A stretch of DNA of 64,000 bases, from positions 27,626-91,625 of IMG/VR virus record IMGVR_UViG_3300031857_000076, one strand, 5' to 3'. Shown piece by piece: positions 1 through 7,091 of the stretch (the stretch's first letter is position 1; each line of letters begins with the position of its first letter). The translations under genes and the position numbers were made by a program. A model generated the notes under the pieces. That model had not been told where the DNA came from. It made no database searches and saw only the letters and a program-made list of their open reading frames with translations. This DNA is from a virus.

Positions 1-393
1 ATGTGGCTTCAATTTGTCTGGAATCCTTGCATCATACAACTCTTGTAGAGCGATGTCAAGGCTTTTTCTATCACGCTCGCATTTTGCGATTGCGACTGCT
101 GCTGGGCTGCGGCTGTATCCAGCAAAACAATGAACCAACAACTTGTCAATAGGATACAAATCGCGAATGAAATCCAAAAACTTTTGTATATGGGATTCTT
201 GGGGAGCATATTTTGCATTAGTTGGGTCTATATTAATAGAGGCAAAGGTTTCGTCTTCAAAATCTAAAAACAGATATTTTTTCCCTTCACGAAATCTTTC
301 AGGAAGAAAATGACCAAGAGAAACTACTGCGTCATAATTTTTAGCATATTTTTCAGCATTGGCAAAGTCTGTGTAGTGGTTGATTGTATTCAT
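1..393 (-). CDS. Protein tyrosine/dual-specificity phosphatase-like protein (3' end cut by window)
   Basis: The minus-strand frame is open for 131 codons from an ATG at 393 to the left edge, so the C-terminus lies outside the window. Residues 88-97 read HCFAGYSRSP, the Cys-x5-Arg P-loop of tyrosine and dual-specificity phosphatases (Cys89, Arg95), preceded by a hydrophobic strand. An acidic LDFEDE segment near residue 45 could hold the general acid, but this is unproven. The family dephosphorylates Tyr/Ser/Thr or other phosphate esters; the substrate is unknown. The start is chosen because a promoter-like element sits 5 nt upstream. A 69-residue frame inside it is a shadow. The phosphatase call is firm from the P-loop, the biological role open. 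Confidence 0.75.
   Translation of the reverse strand, partial: MNTINHYTDFANAEKYAKNYDAVVSLGHFLPERFREGKKYLFLDFEDETFASINIDPTNAKYAPQESHIQKFLDFIRDLYPIDKLLVHCFAGYSRSPAAVAIAKCERDRKSLDIALQELYDARIPDKLKPH
31..59 (-). promoter_or_regulatory. Sigma70-like promoter inside the phosphatase gene
   Basis: On the minus strand TTGACA is followed by 17 nt and TATGAT, a near-consensus pair within the 3' part of the phosphatase reading frame. It would drive a gene to the left of the window. It could be fortuitous because it lies in coding sequence. Confidence 0.35.
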
Positions 394-426
394 GCTGCAA
401 TATAGACTAATATCCAAAAGCGTCAA
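394..426 (-). promoter_or_regulatory. Leaderless-type promoter of the phosphatase gene
   Basis: TTGACG, 16 nt, TATATT and 5 nt lead straight into the ATG at 393. Initiation about 6-7 nt after the -10 box would place the transcript start at or next to the start codon. The same geometry recurs at 1801, 2720, 5911, 29496, 38771 and 42941. No Shine-Dalgarno sequence is present. Confidence 0.6.
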
Positions 427-1084
427 GTGCGTATTTGAAGGGGTTGCCTTCAATATATTTTACAAGAAGAAGCATATATTCTGCAATATCGCGAATTTCT
501 TTCTGCGCCTCTGGTTTGTTGCGAAGCTCTAAGAAATGATGGAAGCTGCGCCAATTGAACATCACATCAGCTTGAATTTGCGAATTGTAAGTCTTGAAGA
601 AGCGAGCAGATTCTTTTGCGCGTTTGCGACCAAGAACGGGTTCAAGCTCTTTGAGGCACTGATGGTATAATGCATTACCTTCTTCGGTAAACTTTTGAAG
701 TGTTTCTGCCCAACTATCAACAGAAAAATTTGTCCAAGGACAGTCCCATTCCTCACCACTATGACCATCTAATGCAGCCCAATCATCAGGAATATAAAAC
801 TTATCTTCTTTCAGTTCTTTGTACCTAGCACTTTCTCCATTGATCGAAACGCCAATACGGTGCTTGAGTAGGTGGATGTGAGAAGCAATGTCGCAATCCA
901 CAAGAAAATGCAGGCTGCTTTTTTCAAAAGGAGTGTGATGTCCCTGTTCTGCAAGCATCTTCAAAAGCTTGGGAATACGTTCGCGCTTTTCTTCCGTGAT
1001 GTCGCGGCTAGTGGATGTCCAAGCAGAACATGCATGAATCTCGTCGCTACCATAGAATCCAATGAGTTCAACTTTATTAGTCAT
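407..1084 (-). CDS. thyX: Flavin-dependent thymidylate synthase ThyX
   Basis: 225 residues, the usual ThyX size. ThyX converts dUMP to dTMP using FAD, NADPH and methylene-tetrahydrofolate. The signature is visible at residues 74-88 (KHRIGVSINGESARY), a one-residue-longer variant of RHRxxSxNxxSxRY with the substrate-binding Arg, Ser and Tyr kept. The upstream EKSSLHFLVDCDIASHIHLL segment fits the family's H-rich region before the motif. It overlaps a 52-residue upstream gene by 8 nt and is probably co-transcribed with the genes from 1801 downward. With dUTPase, dNMP kinase and ribonucleotide reductase elsewhere in the window it supplies dTTP for phage replication. The call is firm. Confidence 0.95.
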   Translation of the reverse strand: MTNKVELIGFYGSDEIHACSAWTSTSRDITEEKRERIPKLLKMLAEQGHHTPFEKSSLHFLVDCDIASHIHLLKHRIGVSINGESARYKELKEDKFYIPDDWAALDGHSGEEWDCPWTNFSVDSWAETLQKFTEEGNALYHQCLKELEPVLGRKRAKESARFFKTYNSQIQADVMFNWRSFHHFLELRNKPEAQKEIRDIAEYMLLLVKYIEGNPFKYALDAFGY

Positions 1085-1235
1085 TTTTAATTAGTTCGGG
1101 GTTTTGTTCTAGAACTCTCGATACAAGATACACGCATTCTTGTGCAGTGAAATGCGTTTTCCAATCGCACTCGTCAAGAATTTCATCCATTGCTTGTAGA
1201 TAAAGTTCGTATAGTTTTTCTCTATTGATTTTCAT
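1077..1235 (-). CDS. Small conserved-type phage protein
   Basis: A 52-residue frame from ATG at 1235, beginning MKINREKLYELYLQAMDE and holding a DECDWKTHFTAQE segment. It overlaps the upstream gene by 4 nt (ATGA) and thyX by 8 nt, so it fills what would otherwise be a gap between translationally coupled genes. The helical, acidic composition and the DWKTxFT core resemble short proteins of unknown function in large phages. I recognise no function. Confidence 0.6.
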   Translation of the reverse strand: MKINREKLYELYLQAMDEILDECDWKTHFTAQECVYLVSRVLEQNPELIKND

Positions 1236-1801
1236 GTCCAAAAGTAATCGCGGTATTCAACCATTTGTTTGAGAATGCTAGTGTCTGTTTGAGCAATCAG
1301 TGCTTCAACTTTATTAAGTTCACCATAAAGTTCATCATAAGTTTTATTTTTTAATTCTGGTGGCAGAGGATGTGGAGGATACAAAACGTCTCGCTGCGCT
1401 TCACAATTTGGCCTGCCTTCTTCAATCCAATGAACAGCAGAATCAAGCCAGTTCTTGAATTTGCGATGTTCGGGTGTGCCATCCCAATCTACAAAAGAAG
1501 ATTCAGCCTCTTTCTTAAACGAAAGAATCATGGCAAAATTAACCTCAACAATTAAATTAGAGATGTCGCTCCACTGACGAGGAATAACCTTGCGAATATC
1601 CTTATGACATGGCTTGAAAAAACGATAAACTTTCCAGTATAGTTCTCGACATGGCCATTTGATATGAATTGAGAACCAATGAGGCGCAGTTTCGCGCATC
1701 CAATACTGAATTGGATATTGTTTCTTAATGTTTTTGCGCCAAGTTTCCCAACCCTCCCATGTTTGAGAAGCTGGAACAGGGTACCAAAATTTGTTTTTCA
1801 T
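1232..1801 (-). CDS. Conserved hypothetical Trp-rich protein
   Basis: 189 residues, very rich in Trp, Tyr and Phe (KNKFWYP, WEGWETWRKN, PHWFSIHIKWP) with a charged C-terminal helical region. No catalytic motif is recognised. It is the first gene of a unit with the 52-residue gene and thyX and is preceded by a TTGACA/TAATGT promoter ending 4 nt before the ATG. The role is unknown; context only suggests early nucleotide or DNA metabolism. Confidence 0.7.
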   Translation of the reverse strand: MKNKFWYPVPASQTWEGWETWRKNIKKQYPIQYWMRETAPHWFSIHIKWPCRELYWKVYRFFKPCHKDIRKVIPRQWSDISNLIVEVNFAMILSFKKEAESSFVDWDGTPEHRKFKNWLDSAVHWIEEGRPNCEAQRDVLYPPHPLPPELKNKTYDELYGELNKVEALIAQTDTSILKQMVEYRDYFWT

Positions 1802-1805
1802 GCTT

Positions 1806-1835
1806 ACATTATGCGGAGATTGCTTGCTTTGTCAA
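1806..1835 (-). promoter_or_regulatory. Leaderless-type promoter upstream of the 189-residue protein and thyX
   Basis: TTGACA, 18 nt, TAATGT and 4 nt precede the ATG at 1801. The element lies in the last codons of uvdE. Same fixed geometry as the other members of this promoter class. Confidence 0.6.
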
Positions 1836-2720
1836 CTCACGAATGCGGAAAATAGCTTGGCATTTGTGTTTGAGTTCCACATCAAAATAAACATCACGGC
1901 CATAGTTGTTGGGAATTGAAACTGGCATGTCAGCATGTTTACGAGTGCCATCAATGCCTTCGCTGTAGTGAAACAGTGGAGTAGTTGGCCAAGTTTCGTA
2001 AGCAAGATTGAATGCTTCCTCTGCTGCTAGATTGTCATGCAAGATGCTGTGATGCAAAGAGTCGTAAGTGATGGGGATGTTGCGAGAACCGTAGAAATAC
2101 TTGACAAGATTCTTGATGCCCCAAACACCTTTGGCATTGTCATTGTTCTCAAGCACAAGGCGTTGACGAATATTGTCTGGCAGTTGATCGTAAACGCGCA
2201 ATACCTTGTCTGCAATGGTTTGAGGGTCGCCATCCTGTCTAACATGTATGTTGAGCGGCGAACGATAGTCTTGAGGAAGACCAAGCAAGTCAAACACTTC
2301 TGCATGTTGCTGTAGGTCAAGGATGCTGTTATTGATGCATTCTGGATTGTCAGACGATAGTGTGATGTATTCGCTAGGATGAGCAGACAAGCGAAGAGGA
2401 TGCTGCGCCAAAAGTTGCTTGATAGAGTCACAAACACTACGGATAGCAGCGATGTTGGGCAGGTCTGCAATGCGCAGATTGACGTTCTTGTGCGTCAATA
2501 CTGGAGCAAGAGAAGAGGACAAGCGATAGCCTTGAATGTTGTTAAGCTGACAGAAGCGAATAGTATTGAGCGTCATCTTGAAATTGTGCAAGATGCGCTC
2601 GGAAAGCTCGCTGATAGCAGCGTTGAATGGCAGCTTGGCAAACTGCGTATAAGTCATAGAGCGAAAGCTCTGCCCGTTATCAGACAATGTTTTTGAGATG
2701 CAGCAAAGGGATAGGTTCAT
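1809..2720 (-). CDS. uvdE: UV damage endonuclease (UvdE/UvsE family)
   Basis: 303 residues from ATG 2720. The enzyme is a TIM-barrel metal-dependent endonuclease that nicks 5' of UV photoproducts. Family landmarks in order are the N-terminal NLSLCCISKTL strand, RLSAHPSEYITL, LNIHV, RLVLENND, YDSLHH, FHYSEG and DVELKHK; the His, Glu and Asp residues at strand ends are the metal ligands. An in-frame TTG at 2753 gives a longer frame, but that TTG is the first three bases of a TTGACA box, and family members begin at the LCC strand, so I start at 2720. It repairs UV damage in the phage genome, a plausible gain for a sunlit-water virus (inference). Confidence 0.92.
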   Translation of the reverse strand: MNLSLCCISKTLSDNGQSFRSMTYTQFAKLPFNAAISELSERILHNFKMTLNTIRFCQLNNIQGYRLSSSLAPVLTHKNVNLRIADLPNIAAIRSVCDSIKQLLAQHPLRLSAHPSEYITLSSDNPECINNSILDLQQHAEVFDLLGLPQDYRSPLNIHVRQDGDPQTIADKVLRVYDQLPDNIRQRLVLENNDNAKGVWGIKNLVKYFYGSRNIPITYDSLHHSILHDNLAAEEAFNLAYETWPTTPLFHYSEGIDGTRKHADMPVSIPNNYGRDVYFDVELKHKCQAIFRIRELTKQAISA

Positions 2721-2725
2721 AGTAA

Positions 2726-2753
2726 ACAGTAACCCATGCTTGTCTTTTGTCAA
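2726..2753 (-). promoter_or_regulatory. uvdE: Leaderless-type promoter of uvdE
   Basis: TTGACA, 16 nt, TACTGT and 5 nt precede the ATG at 2720. This decides the start codon: the upstream TTG belongs to the -35 box. Confidence 0.6.
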
Positions 2754-3181
2754 GATAAGATTTTTTCAGGGTCGCGCTCTTTGGAGCCTTTTTCTGTTGA
2801 GGTCCAAGATTCAAAATCAATTAAAAACAATTTGCCGTCATCAGACTCTACCACATTTTTCCACCGAATGTCATTGTGATGAATTCCATAAACATGAACT
2901 AATTCATGATTCATATTTTGGATTTGAGTTTTAAACTTTTTTCTCTCTGGTGGAAGGTATTTTAAATTTAACGATTGGCCAACATATTTAGTGACAATCA
3001 CTCTATCATCTATGGAACTTGCCAATAATTTTGGCACAAACTCGCAAGACTCCAGTATTCTGTAAGCATCTAGTTCTCTTATGAATTTGCCATTTGTTTT
3101 TAGGTATTTAAAAACAGCAGTTTCTCCGCGCCAGTTTCCTAACTCTACCTTCTCTGTTGAAACACCTTTTTTAAACTGCAT
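2750..3181 (-). CDS. Minimal protein-kinase-fold protein (RIO/Bud32-like)
   Basis: 143 residues, about half a normal kinase domain, but the key residues are present: Lys25 in AVFKYLK (beta-3 lysine), Glu36 in FIRELDAYRIL (helix C), H102-N-D104 with Asn109 (catalytic loop HNDIRWKN) and D122-F-E (metal-binding DFE). It should bind ATP and phosphorylate a protein or small molecule. It starts on TAATG, sharing one base with the stop of the ECF sigma gene, so the two are translationally coupled. Kinases paired with ECF sigma factors are known in bacteria; regulation of this sigma factor is inference. The alternative is a small-molecule kinase. Confidence 0.7.
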   Translation of the reverse strand: MQFKKGVSTEKVELGNWRGETAVFKYLKTNGKFIRELDAYRILESCEFVPKLLASSIDDRVIVTKYVGQSLNLKYLPPERKKFKTQIQNMNHELVHVYGIHHNDIRWKNVVESDDGKLFLIDFESWTSTEKGSKERDPEKILS

Positions 3182-3768
3182 TAGTAGTTTGGCTCTTCGC
3201 AGAGGATTCTGCTGACTTCCTCTTTGATTTTTTTGATCATGCGGTGTTTAGCAATGTAAACTGTGCCACAGTTCACTTTGTATTTCTTCATCAACTGATC
3301 ATTATTTAGTTGGTTAAAATGCATATCGCAAAAGATCATATAGTCTTTGCTCTTGTGAACTTTGCCAAGATTTTTCAAAGCTTGAACAAAGAGTTTTTGC
3401 TGATAATTATTCTCAAGTTTTGCATCAAGGTCTTGATTCTCGTCTGGCTGCATTTCCATGAGAAGATCGTCGCCAGTTGTAACATGCTTGTGCTGACGTT
3501 GATTGCGGCGAATAATGTCAACCATTCTCCACTTGGCAAATGTTGTGACCCAAGAATAAATGTTTCCCTTTGACGAGTCGAACTTATTTTCGCGAAAGTA
3601 ATTCGCCATTGAAATGAAAACCTCTTGAACAACATCATCCACATCTTGTGATGGAAGTTTGTATGAGTGGGCCAATGTTTTTAAATACTCATTAAATTGT
3701 TCAAAAAATGCATTCCAGCTTTGGCTGTTATTCCAATCGGAGAGTTGACGCTCTTGTAGTTCGCTCAT
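3181..3768 (-). CDS. ECF-type RNA polymerase sigma factor
   Basis: 195 residues with the two-domain ECF layout. Region 2 is at about residues 25-90, with DVDDVVQEVFISM followed by a WRMVDIIRRN -10 recognition helix. Region 4 at about 150-185 holds an HTH (LNNDQLMKKYKVNCGTVYIAKHRMIKKIKEE, read in parts). There is no region 1.1 or 3. It should redirect host RNA polymerase to phage promoters. Its gene is coupled to the downstream mini-kinase and lies in a minus-strand unit with small genes 3775-4691. It may serve structural genes, which lack the TTGACA-type promoter (inference). Confidence 0.82.
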   Translation of the reverse strand: MSELQERQLSDWNNSQSWNAFFEQFNEYLKTLAHSYKLPSQDVDDVVQEVFISMANYFRENKFDSSKGNIYSWVTTFAKWRMVDIIRRNQRQHKHVTTGDDLLMEMQPDENQDLDAKLENNYQQKLFVQALKNLGKVHKSKDYMIFCDMHFNQLNNDQLMKKYKVNCGTVYIAKHRMIKKIKEEVSRILCEEPNY

Positions 3769-3774
3769 TAGTCT

Positions 3775-3999
3775 TTAGTTTAGTGGTCTGAATTTGGAAA
3801 GCTCGTCTTGCAAAGAAGAGTATTTCTTGTGAGAGTGCCAGATTTCAATGTCTTTACCAGTGGTATAGACTCCTTGAGTAGTGGCTACGCTTGTGTTTGG
3901 CGGAATGAAAAGCTCTGGAGGTTGCTGTTCCAGATTCCTTTCGGGAATGTATTTTTGGCAACATCCGCAAATCATTAATGCTAGAATAGTCTTTTTCAT
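3775..3999 (-). CDS. Putative small lipoprotein
   Basis: 74 residues. The N-terminus MKKTILALMICGCC has a charged start, a short hydrophobic core and a lipobox-like ICGC at residues 10-13. The rest is hydrophilic with a Pro-rich PPELFIPP stretch. It would be exported and lipid-modified. It overlaps the preceding coiled-coil gene by 4 nt. Such a pair resembles phage i-spanin/o-spanin genes, but the partner lacks a clear membrane helix, so this is only a suggestion. Confidence 0.5.
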   Translation of the reverse strand: MKKTILALMICGCCQKYIPERNLEQQPPELFIPPNTSVATTQGVYTTGKDIEIWHSHKKYSSLQDELSKFRPLN

Positions 4000-4244
4000 T
4001 TTTTTAAATCTTGTAGGAAGATGTGCATTTTTTGCTGCTCTTCAATAATTTCTTCATCGAATTCAGTGGCTCTTTTCTGGCCTTCGGGAGTGGGTATTTG
4101 ACGCGCTTGATTTCTTTGAGAGGTTAGTTTATCAATCCTGTTGTCAAACTTCTCCAAAATATCGAAAAGAAAGGATTTATTACGCAACTTGAAGTATTCA
4201 ACCGCAAGCTGCAATAACAAAGGAATTGCGTCCAATATTTTCAC
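3996..4244 (-). CDS. Small coiled-coil protein
   Basis: 82 residues from GTG 4244, chosen because GTGA overlaps the stop of the upstream gene by 3 nt; a longer frame to 4343 would run far into that gene. The first 20 residues (KILDAIPLLLQLAVEYFKL) are moderately hydrophobic and the remainder is a charged helix with heptad-like spacing (LEKFDNRIDKLTSQRNQ, EEIIEEQQKMHIFLQ). It could be an inner-membrane spanin partner for the following lipoprotein or simply a structural or regulatory helix. No family recognised. Confidence 0.5.
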   Translation of the reverse strand: MKILDAIPLLLQLAVEYFKLRNKSFLFDILEKFDNRIDKLTSQRNQARQIPTPEGQKRATEFDEEIIEEQQKMHIFLQDLKK

Positions 4245-4438
4245 GGCTGCTTTTTGAGAGCATTGAAAATCACTTTTTCCTCTTGGCCAACCTCGCACTC
4301 GCAAATGTAGCCACCAATATGTTTGGCACAATCTAAGGCCCAAACATACGCATCAGAGAAATACTGATCATAAGAGGCTTGATGCTCGCCCTTTTGACTA
4401 TAAACTGAATACCACTTAACGCCTGATTTGTTTTCCAT
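4241..4438 (-). CDS. Hypothetical protein
   Basis: 65 residues, beginning MENKSGVKWYSVYSQKGEHQ and containing two Cys (ICECEVG). A mixed alpha/beta pattern suggests a small folded domain. It lies 1 nt after the upstream gene and overlaps the next start. No family recognised. It is called because it occupies the operon register exactly. Confidence 0.5.
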   Translation of the reverse strand: MENKSGVKWYSVYSQKGEHQASYDQYFSDAYVWALDCAKHIGGYICECEVGQEEKVIFNALKKQP

Positions 4439-4439
4439 G

Positions 4440-4691
4440 TTATTGCTTGTTGATTTTGGTCATCTTGATAAGGGAGTCGTGAATCATGTGACGGGTTTCC
4501 CAATCAATGATGCGACCATTTTCTTCTTTTGGAAGCTCGGACACTACTTGTTCCAAGTCCAAACCAAATGCCGAACAAAGGGCTTTGACTTTGCGAAGAA
4601 CGCCGATTTCCTTATACTTGAGGATTGCCCAACAGAGGTCAATCTGTTCGGGTCCGCTTTTTTCAATTGCCTTGGCAATGGTGTTGCTCAT
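4440..4691 (-). CDS. Hypothetical protein
   Basis: 83 residues, mostly helical and charged (SNTIAKAIEKSGPEQIDLC at the start; a WETRHMIHDSLIKM helix near the end). It is the first gene of the unit leading to the ECF sigma factor. The 45 bp upstream (4692-4736) is extremely A/T-rich on this strand with no Shine-Dalgarno and no TTGACA box, so its promoter belongs to another class or lies further upstream. Function unknown. Confidence 0.55.
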   Translation of the reverse strand: MSNTIAKAIEKSGPEQIDLCWAILKYKEIGVLRKVKALCSAFGLDLEQVVSELPKEENGRIIDWETRHMIHDSLIKMTKINKQ

Positions 4692-4736
4692 AGGTTTTAT
4701 TTATTTTTTATTTGTTTGTGGTTGTGTTGTTGTTAA

Positions 4737-5660
4737 CTATTCTACAATGAGAAGGATTTTTGTCAAGGTTTCTTTTACCTCTTCTGCTGCTTTTTCTTTC
4801 CAGACTCGCAAACAATAGTCGCGAATTTCTGGCATTTGAAATTGAGTTTTTAGTGCGAGTTCTTGCTCATTACCAATAATGCAATAAGGAGGTACGTCAT
4901 AACCAGACATGGCAATGGTGTTTTTACACTCATAATCGAATAGAGTAAGAACGCTATAATTGAGAGCTTCATAGAATCGGTTAGCCAAACAATTATAGTT
5001 GACATGGTTAATCTCGTCCTCAATGTAGAGACTAGAGTAGAAAGCAGAGAGTCCTTCTTTTGACCAGTTGATTCGATCAATGAATGGGCCGTTGACCTCA
5101 ATTGCGTTAAATTTTTCACGGTTTTTTTGGTGTGTTGAAACAGTTACTTTGCCTTTTAAATATTTACGGAATGAGACTTCGCGATTCTTGCGAAAAGAAC
5201 CATAATAAATGCATCCTTCTTTTGGGGCCGTTGTTTCTTTGGGGTCAAAAACTAGACAGTTCAAATTAACAAAGTGCCAACCGTTCAAATATTTTTCTAC
5301 GATTTTAGAAATGCTGCCACCATGATTGGCAATAACTTCGTAGCGACGACCTTCTTTCACTCCCATCCACAAAGCTCTTGGTTCGCCAAGGTTGTATTCG
5401 TTTGTGATGTAAAAGATTTTTGCTTCTGGACTAGCTTTTAGCCAAGCGTAGTCAACGTAAGAATAGTGACTTGCATGATTAAAAATGATTCGGTCATAGC
5501 CACCTTTAATGTTGTCGTTGACTGTTGGATAGCTCCAGATGAGGTCAGCCTCATGGCCGCTTTGAATCAAAAAGTCTTTGATCTTTTTGGCATTTAGCCA
5601 GTGAAGATTTTGAGGTTCTTTCAGCGAACCTTTGTGAGAATCAATAATTAAATATTTCAT
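4737..5660 (-). CDS. Putative glycosyltransferase (GT-B-like)
   Basis: 307 residues. The N-terminal half begins MKYLIIDSHKG and alternates hydrophobic strands with helices as in a Rossmann fold. The C-terminal half holds NRFYEALNYSVLTLFDY, which fits the donor-binding region of GT-B enzymes where a Glu and small residues contact the nucleotide sugar. It overlaps the upstream 84-residue gene by 4 nt. Sulfotransferase and GNAT genes lie just upstream, and five further glycosyltransferases occur in the window. Family assignment is tentative because no single motif is diagnostic. Confidence 0.5.
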   Translation of the reverse strand: MKYLIIDSHKGSLKEPQNLHWLNAKKIKDFLIQSGHEADLIWSYPTVNDNIKGGYDRIIFNHASHYSYVDYAWLKASPEAKIFYITNEYNLGEPRALWMGVKEGRRYEVIANHGGSISKIVEKYLNGWHFVNLNCLVFDPKETTAPKEGCIYYGSFRKNREVSFRKYLKGKVTVSTHQKNREKFNAIEVNGPFIDRINWSKEGLSAFYSSLYIEDEINHVNYNCLANRFYEALNYSVLTLFDYECKNTIAMSGYDVPPYCIIGNEQELALKTQFQMPEIRDYCLRVWKEKAAEEVKETLTKILLIVE

Positions 5661-5911
5661 TGAGGAAAGAATTCGATTGCTAAACGGCCAAGATTATCTT
5701 CAAAATGAGCATAGCCCTCAAAGATGATGCGGTCTTGAATAACAATAGTTTTGTAAAGCTCAAAAGGAAACTCGCCTCGATCTGGAACTTTAACACTGTG
5801 AACTGCTGCGTTTCCGCCAGCGTGTTCAATCGTGCAGTTCTCAAATTCTTTTTCCATCCAATCAAGATGGGCTTGATTGTTTGCGCCAATGATTTTAATT
5901 TTACCAGTCAT
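5657..5911 (-). CDS. Hypothetical protein
   Basis: 84 residues with a beta-rich, compact pattern (GKIKIIGANNQAHLDWMEKE start, then several short strands). It starts 5 nt after a TTGACA/TAAGGT promoter and is translationally coupled to the glycosyltransferase-like gene. Function unknown. Confidence 0.6.
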   Translation of the reverse strand: MTGKIKIIGANNQAHLDWMEKEFENCTIEHAGGNAAVHSVKVPDRGEFPFELYKTIVIQDRIIFEGYAHFEDNLGRLAIEFFPQ

Positions 5912-5916
5912 GTCTT

Positions 5917-5945
5917 ACCTTAATAGGTATATTTGAATGTGTCAA
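5917..5945 (-). promoter_or_regulatory. Leaderless-type promoter of the 84-residue protein and glycosyltransferase unit
   Basis: TTGACA, 17 nt, TAAGGT and 5 nt precede the ATG at 5911. The box lies in the final codons of the upstream sulfotransferase, so the downstream genes can be transcribed separately from it. Confidence 0.6.
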
Positions 5946-6576
5946 TGTCTTTTTCAAAGATTTTTTCAACTATCTTTTTTGTATTGGAATTGTAATAGTC
6001 TTTATAATCTGATCTTTTGCTTGCGTTTTCGTGCGGAATATCTGGATTAATGTGTTTGATTTCGCAAAGATCAAGCATTTCTTTAAAATCATTTTTAATA
6101 TTTTCGAAACGAAGAATAAAATTAGGCTGAAATGCGCCTTCGAACCACTCAACTTGTTGATGAGTAGCAATAAAATCTTTTGTATTATTTGCGTAATTTT
6201 CACTCATAATTTCGCAAAAATCTTCGAAAGATGCGTCATTTGATCTTTGATAAAGATTGCCTAGTTTTTTTTCTTTGGCATACTGAAATAAGGAAACTGT
6301 ACGATCAAATGGATTTCTAACTACAGAAAAAGACATGTAATTGTGAACCATTGAACCAAAAATTTGATAAATTTCGTTTGGTTTAACGTGCGTAGTCGAG
6401 ACTCGTTGATTATATGGGTTTCTTTTAAAGAAAACATCATGAAAGGTTTTTTCATGTTTTTTAATCAAATTAAGATCGCCAAGGTGAGAATAGATAGAAG
6501 TGCTGGCGTTTTTAGGAACACGAATAAAAATCATGCTCCAAATCCATTTATGCTTGCATGGAGAAAATTCCATCAT
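5920..6576 (-). CDS. Sulfotransferase family protein (1 of 3)
   Basis: 218 residues from ATG 6576, which overlaps the upstream stop as ATGA; an in-frame start at 6588 is also possible. Cytosolic-type sulfotransferases move sulfate from PAPS to sugar or other hydroxyls. The 5'-phosphosulfate loop is FIRVPKNASTSIYSHL (about residue 17) and the 3'-phosphate site is SVVRNPFDRTVSLF (about residue 83) with the conserved Arg and Ser. C-terminal helices carry a FILRFENI strand. Two further sulfotransferases, at 17934 and 23939, share only these motifs, so they are diverged paralogs or separate acquisitions. The substrate is unknown; the nearby GT-like gene points to a glycan. Confidence 0.85.
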   Translation of the reverse strand: MMEFSPCKHKWIWSMIFIRVPKNASTSIYSHLGDLNLIKKHEKTFHDVFFKRNPYNQRVSTTHVKPNEIYQIFGSMVHNYMSFSVVRNPFDRTVSLFQYAKEKKLGNLYQRSNDASFEDFCEIMSENYANNTKDFIATHQQVEWFEGAFQPNFILRFENIKNDFKEMLDLCEIKHINPDIPHENASKRSDYKDYYNSNTKKIVEKIFEKDIDTFKYTY

Positions 6577-7091
6577 GGCTTCTTCCAAAGAGAATAAGAT
6601 AAATGCTCTCTAATATCTTTTATAGGAATCAGTGAAATCTCATCTTTGCGGCCTTTTCGCTGATAAATGCGATACACTGCCTCACCAGAACTCTCAACCT
6701 TATCAGAGAAGTCCACGTTCTTTTCGCAGAAATCTAACAAAGCTTGTCTCCTAACAATTAAGAAATTCTTCTCTTGTTCAAAAGCAATCAAATCAGCACT
6801 GCCGCGAAGCCAACCCTCTTTGCCAGCCACATTCGCGAACTCTACCCACAAATATTTATCGTTTGTATTTGAGTCTGTGCGTTTCACTTTCTTTTGAGCT
6901 TTAACATCAAAAGAAACAGTGCCGTGTTTTTTGTGGTCTAAATAAACATCAACATGGGAGAGTTGTTGTTTGCGGTCTGCTTTTAAGACTTTCCAACCTC
7001 GTTTTTCAGCCATTTCTGAAAAAAGAGTTTCGGCAGAGTATCCTGAATCGGAACATTGGCCATTATAGTCAAACTGATTACGGTATTTCAT
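6573..7091 (-). CDS. Putative PD-(D/E)XK-fold nuclease
   Basis: 172 residues. An N-terminal helix with Glu21 (YSAETLFSEMAEKRGW) is followed by Asp48 (HVDVYLD) and a D62-V-K64 signature at the end of the next strand (VSFDVKAQK), the arrangement of resolvase-like PD-(D/E)XK endonucleases. It probably cuts DNA with divalent metal. It overlaps the GNAT gene upstream by 14 nt and the sulfotransferase downstream by 4 nt. A restriction-type, resolvase or host-DNA-degrading role cannot be told apart from sequence. Confidence 0.55.
   Translation of the reverse strand: MKYRNQFDYNGQCSDSGYSAETLFSEMAEKRGWKVLKADRKQQLSHVDVYLDHKKHGTVSFDVKAQKKVKRTDSNTNDKYLWVEFANVAGKEGWLRGSADLIAFEQEKNFLIVRRQALLDFCEKNVDFSDKVESSGEAVYRIYQRKGRKDEISLIPIKDIREHLSYSLWKKP

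Noticed and set aside
9-218. A 69-residue minus-strand frame with a hydrophobic start
   Set aside because: It lies in another frame of the phosphatase gene (1-393), which has the complete C-x5-R motif and its own promoter.
2721-2753. TTG at 2753 as the uvdE start
   Set aside because: The TTG is part of the TTGACA box, and UvdE proteins begin at the NLSLCC strand encoded from the ATG at 2720.
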